Assembly (NCBI RefSeq): GCF_000760115.1
Contig: NZ_JNAS01000001.1
Coordinates: 248,001-312,000, forward strand
DNA: 64,000 bases
Source of the DNA: Prochlorococcus marinus str. SB
GTDB lineage: Bacteria; Cyanobacteriota; Cyanobacteriia; PCC-6307; Cyanobiaceae
Reading direction: 5' to 3'
Shown: positions 48,051-54,475 of the stretch, one piece after another
Position numbering within the stretch: the first letter of the stretch is position 1
Layout: each line of letters starts with the position of its first letter
Notes under the pieces: model-generated
The model's input: only the letters and a program-made list of their open reading frames with translations
Databases searched by the model: none
What the model was told of the DNA's origin: nothing
Position numbers and translations under genes: made by a program

Positions 48051-48284
48051 TTAACGAAAACACGCATCTGCTACGATTCTGATTTTAGAAGACGTCTTTT
48101 TATTCTTAGCCTTTAGAAGGTAACTGGGGGAAATCTCTAATGCAGCTTTTAAAGAAATTTTATCTTGTGCAGATTTTGCAATAATTTGATTAAAACATTT
48201 CCAATTTTCTGGTATTACTAAACCGGGCCATGATAAATAAAGACCTACAAAAATACCGAAAAATAAAAATAAAAATAACCTCAT
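48051..48284 (-). CDS. Secreted or membrane-anchored small hypothetical protein
   Basis: The ATG at 48284 gives a 77-residue protein with a typical signal/anchor sequence (MRLFLFLFFGIFVGLYL), then a small domain with WKCFNQIIAKSAQDK and ends ADACFR. Two cysteines could pair outside the cytoplasm. A longer frame from 48326 adds a second hydrophobic stretch but looks less natural. Not recognised. Confidence 0.5.
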   Translation of the reverse strand: MRLFLFLFFGIFVGLYLSWPGLVIPENWKCFNQIIAKSAQDKISLKAALEISPSYLLKAKNKKTSSKIRIVADACFR

Positions 48285-48452
48285 GAGAAATAAAATTTTA
48301 ATTTTACTAATTAAAATAAAAAACAATAGTTAAATTGTATTAGAAAATAATTAACAAATTATTTCCTTTCTTCTTATCGCGGATATTTAATCCATGAAAG
48401 ATTTTCATGAACTCGAGAGGTTAGAATAACAAAAAAAGTATTATTTTAGAAT

Positions 48453-48857
48453 ATGGCTAGCCAAGATTATCTAATTGCAATAGCTTTAATAGAGCAAAAC
48501 TTAGTTAGAGCAATGCCTCTTGGAGGTAAAGAAGTTAAAGATAATTTAGAGGAATCAGAAAATTTCAAGAAACTTGGAGAAGAGGTAATTTTAAATCTTC
48601 TAATGAGAGTGTTTCAAAGAAGTGATGAAGGTGCTTTAAAAAGGGCTTCTGAAGAAAAAGGTTTGCTCCTTGTTCATATGCATCCTAAAAGAATGCAGAA
48701 AGAGCTTCCATTCATTAAATCTGAATGGATAAGAGATGGAGATACACAACAGTTTCTAAAATACCTTGGCAATCTCTCAAAAGAAGTATGGACTGCATCT
48801 TTCGTAAAATACAAAGGGATTGAATTTACTTCTATCTCGAAGAATGATGAGATCTAA
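48453..48857 (+). CDS. Conserved-type soluble hypothetical protein
   Basis: This 134-residue protein begins MASQDYLIAIALIEQNLVRA and is mostly helical, with HMHPKRMQKELPFIKSEW in the middle and a strand near YKGIEFTS. It has no membrane segment or known motif. The well-ordered sequence supports a real cytoplasmic protein; I cannot name it. It converges with the peptidase E gene. Confidence 0.6.
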   Translation: MASQDYLIAIALIEQNLVRAMPLGGKEVKDNLEESENFKKLGEEVILNLLMRVFQRSDEGALKRASEEKGLLLVHMHPKRMQKELPFIKSEWIRDGDTQQFLKYLGNLSKEVWTASFVKYKGIEFTSISKNDEI

Positions 48858-48880
48858 AAGATATTAAAAATATTTTCTTT

Positions 48881-49561
48881 TCAAAGAATTTCTTTCTTTA
48901 CAAGATTATTTTCCCTTGCAACTCTAAAGCAGTTTCTACCATTACCAAAATCAATTGTGGAATAGTCAATATCATTTTTAATATGCAAGGCACAATTGCC
49001 CTCAATACATATACAAGATTCAATAATTTCTCTCTGAATAACATCATTAACGTAAGGCTCCCTCTCTTTCTCTTCATCGAAATGCGGGCATGCAATACCT
49101 TCAACTATGCCTAAGCAATCAATTATGGCTAATTCATTAGCATATGAATCAGTTATACCTTTATCAAACCAACAAATAGCCCCAGCACTTACACCACTCA
49201 TTACAATTCCTTTTTCGTAAGCATTTCGCAAAATTATATGTAAATTCCATTCTTTCCAAACAGCTAACATACTTTTTGTATTTCCTCCGCCAACATAAAT
49301 GATGTCTTGAGTTAAAACTTTCTCTTCTAAGTTTTCTGTTCTAGAGAAGAAATCAATATGGCTTGTTATACAATCAAGTTTAGAAAATGCTCTATAAAAA
49401 TTTAGTTTGTACAAACTACTATCGCCAGATGCTGTTGGAATAAAGCAAATTTTAGGTCTTTTTTTATTACTTAGAGAAACAATATATTTTTCAATTTCAA
49501 GTGAGCCTAATGAACGTCCAAATCCTCCTCCCCCAATTGCGACTATATTTTTACTAGGCAT
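48881..49561 (-). CDS. Peptidase E family (S51) hydrolase
   Basis: The 226-residue protein has the S51 features: VAIGGGGFGRS at the N-terminus, IYVGGGNTKSML, and the nucleophile Ser in GVSAGAICWFDKG (about residues 121-133), then CPHFDEE supplying a catalytic-type His. PepE-like enzymes cleave aspartyl dipeptides; related cyanobacterial members handle cyanophycin, but no cyanophycin synthetase is seen here. It diverges from the GNAT gene. Confidence 0.85.
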   Translation of the reverse strand: MPSKNIVAIGGGGFGRSLGSLEIEKYIVSLSNKKRPKICFIPTASGDSSLYKLNFYRAFSKLDCITSHIDFFSRTENLEEKVLTQDIIYVGGGNTKSMLAVWKEWNLHIILRNAYEKGIVMSGVSAGAICWFDKGITDSYANELAIIDCLGIVEGIACPHFDEEKEREPYVNDVIQREIIESCICIEGNCALHIKNDIDYSTIDFGNGRNCFRVARENNLVKKEIL

Positions 49562-49581
49562 ATTAAATAAAAGATTTGTAT

Positions 49582-50052
49582 ATGAATTTAAGACAAATCA
49601 CTATTAAAGATCAACTGGAATTAAAGAAGGTTTATTTTGATTCAATTCAATCTTTAGATGAAAAAATTTATAGTCAAGAACAAAAAAGAGCTTGGTCAAG
49701 CCAAGCTTGGAATAACCCAAATTTTAATAAGTCAATAGTTAAAGGGAAAGGATGGCTTATAACTAAAAAAGGAATTATTATTGCTTTTGCCACAAGATAT
49801 CCCAACGATAGAATTGCTCTATTTTACTGTAAAGGTATATTTCAAAGAAAAGGATACGGCTCTAAATTACTTCATAAATTAGAAGATGAAGCAAAGAAAG
49901 AAGGTTTAGATTCTCTTTATACTGAAGCGAGCTTAATAAGTTATGAATTATTTCTTAAAAATGAATGGGAAATTATACGTAAAGAAAAAGTCATTATAAA
50001 TAACATTTTTTTTGAAAGATATAAAATGACTAAAACTATAAAAATTAATTAA
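49582..50052 (+). CDS. GNAT-family acetyltransferase
   Basis: The 156-residue protein has the GNAT acetyl-CoA loop (KGIFQRKGYGSKLLHKLEDE, Q/R-x-x-G-x-G/A). Strand 4 (RIALFYCKG) precedes it, and TEASLISYELFLKNEWEII follows with a Tyr near the usual catalytic position. ATG 49582 is chosen; TTG 49576 is also in frame. The substrate is unknown. It is transcribed divergently from the peptidase E gene. Confidence 0.82.
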   Translation: MNLRQITIKDQLELKKVYFDSIQSLDEKIYSQEQKRAWSSQAWNNPNFNKSIVKGKGWLITKKGIIIAFATRYPNDRIALFYCKGIFQRKGYGSKLLHKLEDEAKKEGLDSLYTEASLISYELFLKNEWEIIRKEKVIINNIFFERYKMTKTIKIN

Positions 50053-50054
50053 TA

Positions 50055-50378
50055 ATGTCTGGCAAAAGAAAGGGATTAATTCTGATTCAAAGGGTTCTAA
50101 TTTGGGCGTTATACTTTTTTTCAGGATTTATACTTTATTCAAACCAAAGTATTTTGCCTTCATTGATAATTACTTTCTCAAGAATAATTTATCCATTATC
50201 TATTTTTTGGTTACAAATAAGAATTAAAAAAAGAACCAATTTTCTGCCTATTGATTCAAAAATGACAACTTCGCAATTGTGGTTCAATTTATTACCCGTT
50301 ATTGCATCTCTATTAACAGTAATTTTTTCTTTAACTAATTCTTTCTTATATATCGTAGTAAAATTAATTAATTCTTAA
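50055..50378 (+). CDS. Three-helix membrane hypothetical protein
   Basis: The 107-residue protein has hydrophobic segments at about 10-28, 31-50 and 77-100 and a basic loop between the second and third (IRIKKRTNFLP). It follows the GNAT gene by two bases, so the two are probably co-expressed. No family is recognised. Confidence 0.5.
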   Translation: MSGKRKGLILIQRVLIWALYFFSGFILYSNQSILPSLIITFSRIIYPLSIFWLQIRIKKRTNFLPIDSKMTTSQLWFNLLPVIASLLTVIFSLTNSFLYIVVKLINS

Positions 50379-50492
50379 ATAAATTAATTATTAATTATTA
50401 GCCTTAGAATTTTCTCTCATAAAAAACATAATGTAAAGAAATTTGTCTTTTACTCATATTTGTTTAAATTTTAAATAGTGATCATATAAATC

Positions 50493-50642
50493 ATGAAGAA
50501 CATTTCATTAAAGGGAAATATTAATTTTGATAAAAAAAAAGATATAAATGATTATGAATTATTTTCTTTAAAAATCACAGATAGTTTATATAAAAAAGAT
50601 ATTGGAAAATTCCTTGAGACTCTCTCTTCTCACTTTATTTAG
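50493..50642 (+). CDS. Possible 49-residue protein
   Basis: The frame from ATG at 50493 encodes a 49-residue, lysine-rich, mostly helical peptide (NISLKGNINFDKKKDIN ... LETLSSHFI). It has no membrane segment and no clear ribosome binding site. It may be a real small gene, but the evidence is weak. Confidence 0.3.
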   Translation: MKNISLKGNINFDKKKDINDYELFSLKITDSLYKKDIGKFLETLSSHFI

Positions 50643-50734
50643 GAAAATATTTTTTTTCTGATCTTCAAATTCAAACAGTCCCATTAATAAATAAGTATTT
50701 GAGGGATAATGAATAAAACTTTGAGAATACTCCA

Positions 50735-51052
50735 ATGCAATTATTTCTTGCTGACTGCCAATTCCCAGATATTGAGAATCAAGTGAAAGCTTATCAATTA
50801 TTTGTAGAAGCATGGGAAAATGGTGAAATTGCAAAATCAGATAAAACGGACAAATTTGAGATGCTATTTAGAGTTCATGCTCCAGGGGAGGGTAGAGTAG
50901 TTTGTTTATGTAAGGCAGAGAGTGATAAAGAAATTTTCGAGCATTTTGCTCCATGGAGAGCCAAATTTGGCATTCATATGGAATTTACACCTGTAATAAG
51001 TTGTCAAAATGTTGTTGATTACCATAAAGATTTGTTCAAAACATTAGGGTAA
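50735..51052 (+). CDS. DUF3303-like protein
   Basis: The 105-residue protein has the compact DUF3303-type pattern: MQLFLADCQFPD, a helical part ending KFEMLFRVHAPGEGRVVCL, then FEHFAPWRAKFGIHMEFTPVI. DUF3303 proteins are small dimeric alpha/beta proteins of unknown function, common in cyanobacteria. No catalytic motif is evident. Confidence 0.7.
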   Translation: MQLFLADCQFPDIENQVKAYQLFVEAWENGEIAKSDKTDKFEMLFRVHAPGEGRVVCLCKAESDKEIFEHFAPWRAKFGIHMEFTPVISCQNVVDYHKDLFKTLG

Positions 51053-51075
51053 TTAGCTTAAATCTAAAATTTATC

Positions 51076-51255
51076 GTGATTAAACCTTTTTCCAATCTTA
51101 TTTATAAAAAAAAAGATAAAAATTTTCCTTCTTCAAAAAATAAGCTTAAGAAAGAAGAAAATGTCAAATCTAAACCATTAATAATATTTGGTTTTATTAT
51201 CTCATTAACTTCCATCTTTTTACTTTTATTTACCATTAATAATAAATTTGGATGA
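51076..51255 (+). CDS. Small basic one-helix protein
   Basis: GTG at 51076 opens a 59-residue frame with a lysine-rich N-terminus (KKKDKNFPSSKNKLKKEEN) and a C-terminal helix (IIFGFIISLTSIFLLLF). It would be tail-anchored with its basic part in the cytoplasm. It begins 24 nt after the DUF3303-like gene. Not recognised. Confidence 0.4.
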   Translation: MIKPFSNLIYKKKDKNFPSSKNKLKKEENVKSKPLIIFGFIISLTSIFLLLFTINNKFG

Positions 51256-51325
51256 TATATGAGTAATTAGAACTATTACCTGGGAACAATTATGTTCTAT
51301 TATTGATTTATAAATAATTAACTAA

Positions 51326-51442
51326 ATGGCGTTTAACGAAGGGGGGATGGCATCGGGCCTTCTAATCATCGCAGTATCAATAATTTTTGCTGCTGGTTTT
51401 GGATTTTTAGTCTTGCATTTTGTACCTGGAACGCCATTTTAG
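51326..51442 (+). CDS. Small one-helix peptide, unknown
   Basis: The 38-residue frame (MAFNEGGMASGLLIIAVSI ... HFVPGTPF) has one strongly hydrophobic helix and a short polar N-terminus. Such one-helix peptides are typical of photosystem or b6f subunits and of NDH-1 small subunits, but I do not match it to a named one. It is preceded by an A-rich leader with no strong ribosome binding site. Confidence 0.55.
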   Translation: MAFNEGGMASGLLIIAVSIIFAAGFGFLVLHFVPGTPF

Positions 51443-51474
51443 GTTATCCAACTGAATTTGGTTCAAAAAATATC

Positions 51475-51744
51475 TTAAACATTAACAGTTTCTAAATCCT
51501 GCATTTGATTATCAACAGAATTAGATTTCTTTTTTAATCGATATGCATAAATTAATGATCCTAAAGCTACGGTACTAGAGGCAAAAATACCCGATATGAG
51601 TATCAAGGCAAAAAGACCACCTATTAGTCCCCCTTTTAATCTAAGCAAATTTGATTTAATTAAAAGTATTGATAAAAAAACAATAGTAGCTTTAAGAGAA
51701 GAGATTTTCAAAAAAGTAAATGGATAAAAAGGATTTAACAACAT
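51475..51744 (-). CDS. Membrane hypothetical protein
   Basis: The 89-residue protein has hydrophobic segments at about 5-30 and 36-62, including a Gly-rich run (LKGGLIGGLFALILISGIFA), and a polar tail with YAYRLKKKSNS. Two membrane helices are likely. No family is recognised. A bidirectional terminator-like hairpin lies between this gene and the next minus-strand gene. Confidence 0.5.
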   Translation of the reverse strand: MLLNPFYPFTFLKISSLKATIVFLSILLIKSNLLRLKGGLIGGLFALILISGIFASSTVALGSLIYAYRLKKKSNSVDNQMQDLETVNV

Positions 51745-51803
51745 TTCTTTGGCGGAATATGATTTAAATTGATTCTAAAAATAAATTTAAAAAACCGCAT
51801 AAA

Positions 51804-51825
51804 AAAAGACTCAAATGAGTCTTTT
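51804..51825. terminator. Bidirectional terminator-type hairpin
   Basis: A perfect 9-bp inverted repeat AAAAGACTC / GAGTCTTTT (51804-51812 and 51817-51825) with a four-base loop, flanked by A and T runs. It could terminate the 45-residue minus-strand gene that ends at 51850, from which it would be read first. Confidence 0.7.
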
Positions 51826-51849
51826 AAAATCTATATAAAATATGATGAT

Positions 51850-51987
51850 TTATGCATCAGGGTCAAAATTCTTTAGGTTTGGACCCGCAACAAGACCAAC
51901 AAGACCAAAAAGGACTAAAGAACCAATTCCAAAGCCTGCTGCCCATGGATTGAAACCACCTAAAGCAAAAGAAGCTAATAAATTCAT
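51850..51987 (-). CDS. Small one-helix membrane protein
   Basis: ATG at 51987 gives 45 residues: MNLLASFALGGFNPWAAGFG, then a helix (IGSLVLFGLVGLVAG) and PNLKNFDPDA. The Gly/Pro/Trp-rich start and the single helix make it a good candidate for a thylakoid small subunit. An upstream in-frame ATG at 52056 adds a non-conserved-looking extension. The family is not named here. Confidence 0.6.
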   Translation of the reverse strand: MNLLASFALGGFNPWAAGFGIGSLVLFGLVGLVAGPNLKNFDPDA

Positions 51988-52187
51988 GATTTTAAAACAT
52001 AATATCTCCGAGTTAGCATACAGATTTTTATGAAAAATATACCTATATTGAGACATTTCTTCGTAATTATTAGAATCGTTTAACTATCCCTTTATAAAAA
52101 TCCACAAAATTTTTATTATTTGTTTTATTATCGAGGCATTACTATTTTGTTGGTGCACTTTAAAACCATCAAAACTGTTTTTTTCTA

Positions 52188-52568
52188 ATGACTTCCAACT
52201 ATACCTTTATTTATGATGGAGAATGCCCATTCTGCAATCATTTTGCTGAGCTCCTTGAGATCAGAAGCAAATTAAATAATATTAAAGTTCTTGATGGTCG
52301 TAAAAATCTAACCCTGATTAAATCCCTCCTAGATAAAGGTTATGACCTAGATAAAGGAGCTATTCTCCTGAAAGATGAAGATATCTTTCATGGGGCAGAT
52401 GCAATTAATACTATTTGCAAACAGATAAATAATCCTTCAAGTAGTTTACTTTTGTTACTTTCTAGAGTGTTTAAATCTAATAAACGAACAAATTTGATAT
52501 TTCCTTTACTAGTAAGAGCAAGAAGATTGGCATTGATATCAAAAGGTATATCAATATCCCTAGTTTAA
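52188..52568 (+). CDS. DCC-family thiol-disulfide protein (DUF393)
   Basis: The 126-residue protein begins FIYDGECPFCNHFAELLE, the DxxCxxC signature of DCC proteins, which have a thioredoxin-like fold. The second landmark FHGADAINTICKQI also matches. The C-terminal half is basic (RVFKSNKRTN, RARRLAL). It probably does cytoplasmic thiol chemistry; the partner is unknown. No operon partner is obvious. Confidence 0.84.
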   Translation: MTSNYTFIYDGECPFCNHFAELLEIRSKLNNIKVLDGRKNLTLIKSLLDKGYDLDKGAILLKDEDIFHGADAINTICKQINNPSSSLLLLLSRVFKSNKRTNLIFPLLVRARRLALISKGISISLV

Positions 52569-52675
52569 AAATAAAAACTTTCTAAATATTAAATAACATA
52601 TTTATAAGCTTCTGTATCAATAAATGATAATTAATTATTTCTTGGCTAGAACTAGGTGGTAACAACAAGTATTAA

Positions 52676-52861
52676 ATGATAGAAAACTTCAATCCCTTTA
52701 TTTCATTGGGTGGTGATAACCAAAAAGTTAATCATATGGCTGAAGCGGCACTTGAAATGAATTTAACTTGCAATGATTTAAAGAAGGATTTAAATTTAAC
52801 TGATGGTGATGTAGTTGATATGCTGCAACTAGTCATGGATAGGTTTAAAAATAATAATTAA
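52676..52861 (+). CDS. Small hypothetical protein
   Basis: A 61-residue soluble helical protein (MIENFNPFISLGGDNQKVNH, then MAEAALEMNLTCNDLKKDLN). It has no motif and no clear family. Acidic segments and a basic end (MDRFKNNN) give it a balanced charge. It precedes the 52903 gene by 41 bp. Confidence 0.45.
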   Translation: MIENFNPFISLGGDNQKVNHMAEAALEMNLTCNDLKKDLNLTDGDVVDMLQLVMDRFKNNN

Positions 52862-52902
52862 AAAAATATTGTAATTAATCACCATATATCCATTATTTTT
52901 TA

Positions 52903-53205
52903 ATGAAAACAGTACAAATTGAGTTTTCGAAATATGAATCAGTTAGCTTTTTATGGCCTGAATTAATAGAAGACTACGGATTTGATAAAGCCAGATCAAT
53001 AGTTTCTCAAGCTATTGACTTACAAAAAATGAATGGGAATAAAAATAGCACCATGCCAATCATATTTTCAGGAACAGGAGGATTAGCTCTAATACCGATA
53101 CAAATGCTAGAAAAAGAAAACTTGGAGATTAGTTATAAAGATAATCAAGTTTTAATATTTAATCTTAAAAGAAAGTCATTTCAAATCTTAAATGAAGCAA
53201 ACTAA
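52903..53205 (+). CDS. Small hypothetical protein
   Basis: A 100-residue soluble protein with segments FLWPELIEDYGFDKARSIV and FSGTGGLALIPIQMLEKEN. The GTGGLA stretch is Gly-rich but is not a P-loop. It has no membrane segment. I cannot assign a family. It is probably co-transcribed with the gene at 52676. Confidence 0.5.
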   Translation: MKTVQIEFSKYESVSFLWPELIEDYGFDKARSIVSQAIDLQKMNGNKNSTMPIIFSGTGGLALIPIQMLEKENLEISYKDNQVLIFNLKRKSFQILNEAN

Positions 53206-53271
53206 TCTAAATTAGTAATTTCTCGATAAAGCCAAAAGTGCCTTATAGTCTAATAAAATAATTAATTGATA

Positions 53272-53988
53272 ATGGCTTTTGAAGCGACCTACCTTGGTTC
53301 AAATGGTTGGTTTATAAAATTTAAAAAAACCAATTTAATTATTGATCCTTGGCTAAAAGGAGATTTAATATTTCCTCCTGGTGAGTGGTTTTTTAAAGGA
53401 TCATTAGAAGAAGAAATTTCAATAGATAAAAATATAGATATTATTTTATTAACCCAAGGATTACCTGACCACTGTCATGTTCCAACATTAGAAATGTTCA
53501 GGAAGGATATTCCTATAATTTGCCCTAAAAGTGCTGTTGAAACATTAAAAAAAATTAGTTTTAATTCAATTAAAGTGCTTAAGCCAACTGAAAAGACAAA
53601 CCTTCTTAATTTAAGTTTTGAAGCAACTGCTGGGGCTCCAGTGCCACAAATAGAAAACGGATATATTGTTAAAGACGATCAAGATAATGGGTTTTATATA
53701 GAACCCCATGGATATCTTGATGAAAATTTAAACAATCAAAGTCTTGATGCAGTAATTACTCCTACAAAAAATTTAGAATTACCCATAGTTGGTTCTTTTG
53801 TAAAAGGTGCTGATATAATCCCTAAATTGATTAACAAATTCAATCCAAAATATATACTTTCAAGCACCATAGGCGGAGATGCAAAATATTCAGGTTTTTT
53901 AAATAATTTTATTTCAGTTCAGGATTATGAAGAGGAATTAGATTGTAAGCTTGTAGATCTAAAAAGTATGCAATCTATTATGATTTAA
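53272..53988 (+). CDS. Metallo-beta-lactamase-fold protein with degenerate metal site
   Basis: The 238-residue product resembles cyanobacterial and plant MBL-fold hydrolases: TYLGSNGWFIKF, LIIDPWLKGD, and TQGLPDHCHVPTLEM where active MBL enzymes have THxHxDH. Only the final Asp-His of that motif is kept, so metal binding may be single-site or changed. Later strands and YILSSTIGGDAKYSG complete the fold. ATG at 53272 is preferred over TTG at 53266. The substrate is unknown. Confidence 0.75.
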   Translation: MAFEATYLGSNGWFIKFKKTNLIIDPWLKGDLIFPPGEWFFKGSLEEEISIDKNIDIILLTQGLPDHCHVPTLEMFRKDIPIICPKSAVETLKKISFNSIKVLKPTEKTNLLNLSFEATAGAPVPQIENGYIVKDDQDNGFYIEPHGYLDENLNNQSLDAVITPTKNLELPIVGSFVKGADIIPKLINKFNPKYILSSTIGGDAKYSGFLNNFISVQDYEEELDCKLVDLKSMQSIMI

Positions 53989-54046
53989 ATCGATCCAAAA
54001 AGATCTTTAATTAAGTCATTTAGCTTGAAAGTAAATCTACTTTAAA

Positions 54047-54051
54047 AGGAG
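54047..54051 (+). promoter_or_regulatory. Shine-Dalgarno sequence for an ATT start
   Basis: AAAAGGAGCTC contains AGGAG at 54047-54051, eight bases before ATT at 54060. Strong Shine-Dalgarno sites are uncommon in this window, and none of the usual start codons lies at a suitable distance downstream of it, so it supports ATT as the start. Confidence 0.6.
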
Positions 54052-54059
54052 CTCAAAAA

Positions 54060-54425
54060 ATTCATTCATTTTTTATTACCTCAATACTTTTATTAGCTTT
54101 AAATAGTAGCTATGTATGTGAAAATTCAAAGCTTAACCTTGTGATGAGAAATAATATTAATGGTGACTTTTCCATAGTAGAAGAGATATCTGAATTAAAG
54201 CCAGGAGCATTTATAAATATTAATTGGAATAAAAAAACGCTTATGCTTCCATATTCTCTAAGAAAAGATTATATTTCCTTTACAGATAAAAAATGGGACT
54301 GGAGGTACCAATTTAATAAGGACGGATCGCCTGATATTAATAATCCTTCTCTATACGAACTACTACCTTCTGGGGAAATTAAAACACATTTTTGTGAAAC
54401 AGATGATAATAAGCCAAACTTATAG
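54060..54425 (+). CDS. Secreted hypothetical protein with probable ATT start
   Basis: The first usual start in this frame is GTG at 54141, but the frame is open upstream to a TAG at 54021. The extra 27 codons encode a signal peptide (HSFFITSILLLALNSSYVC), strong evidence that they are translated. No ATG, GTG or TTG occurs there; ATT at 54060, eight bases after AGGAG, is the best start and gives 121 residues. The mature domain has NINGDFSIVEEIS and WDWRYQFNKDGSPD. Function is unknown. Confidence 0.65.
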   Translation: MHSFFITSILLLALNSSYVCENSKLNLVMRNNINGDFSIVEEISELKPGAFININWNKKTLMLPYSLRKDYISFTDKKWDWRYQFNKDGSPDINNPSLYELLPSGEIKTHFCETDDNKPNL

Positions 54426-54475
54426 TTTTAAAATAAGTATTCTAGATTTTTTAACTTCTGAACTTCTTTGTAAAG

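Noticed and set aside
49407-49607. Plus-strand frame antisense to the peptidase E gene
   Set aside because: The peptidase S51 motifs on the minus strand are clear, so this is a shadow.
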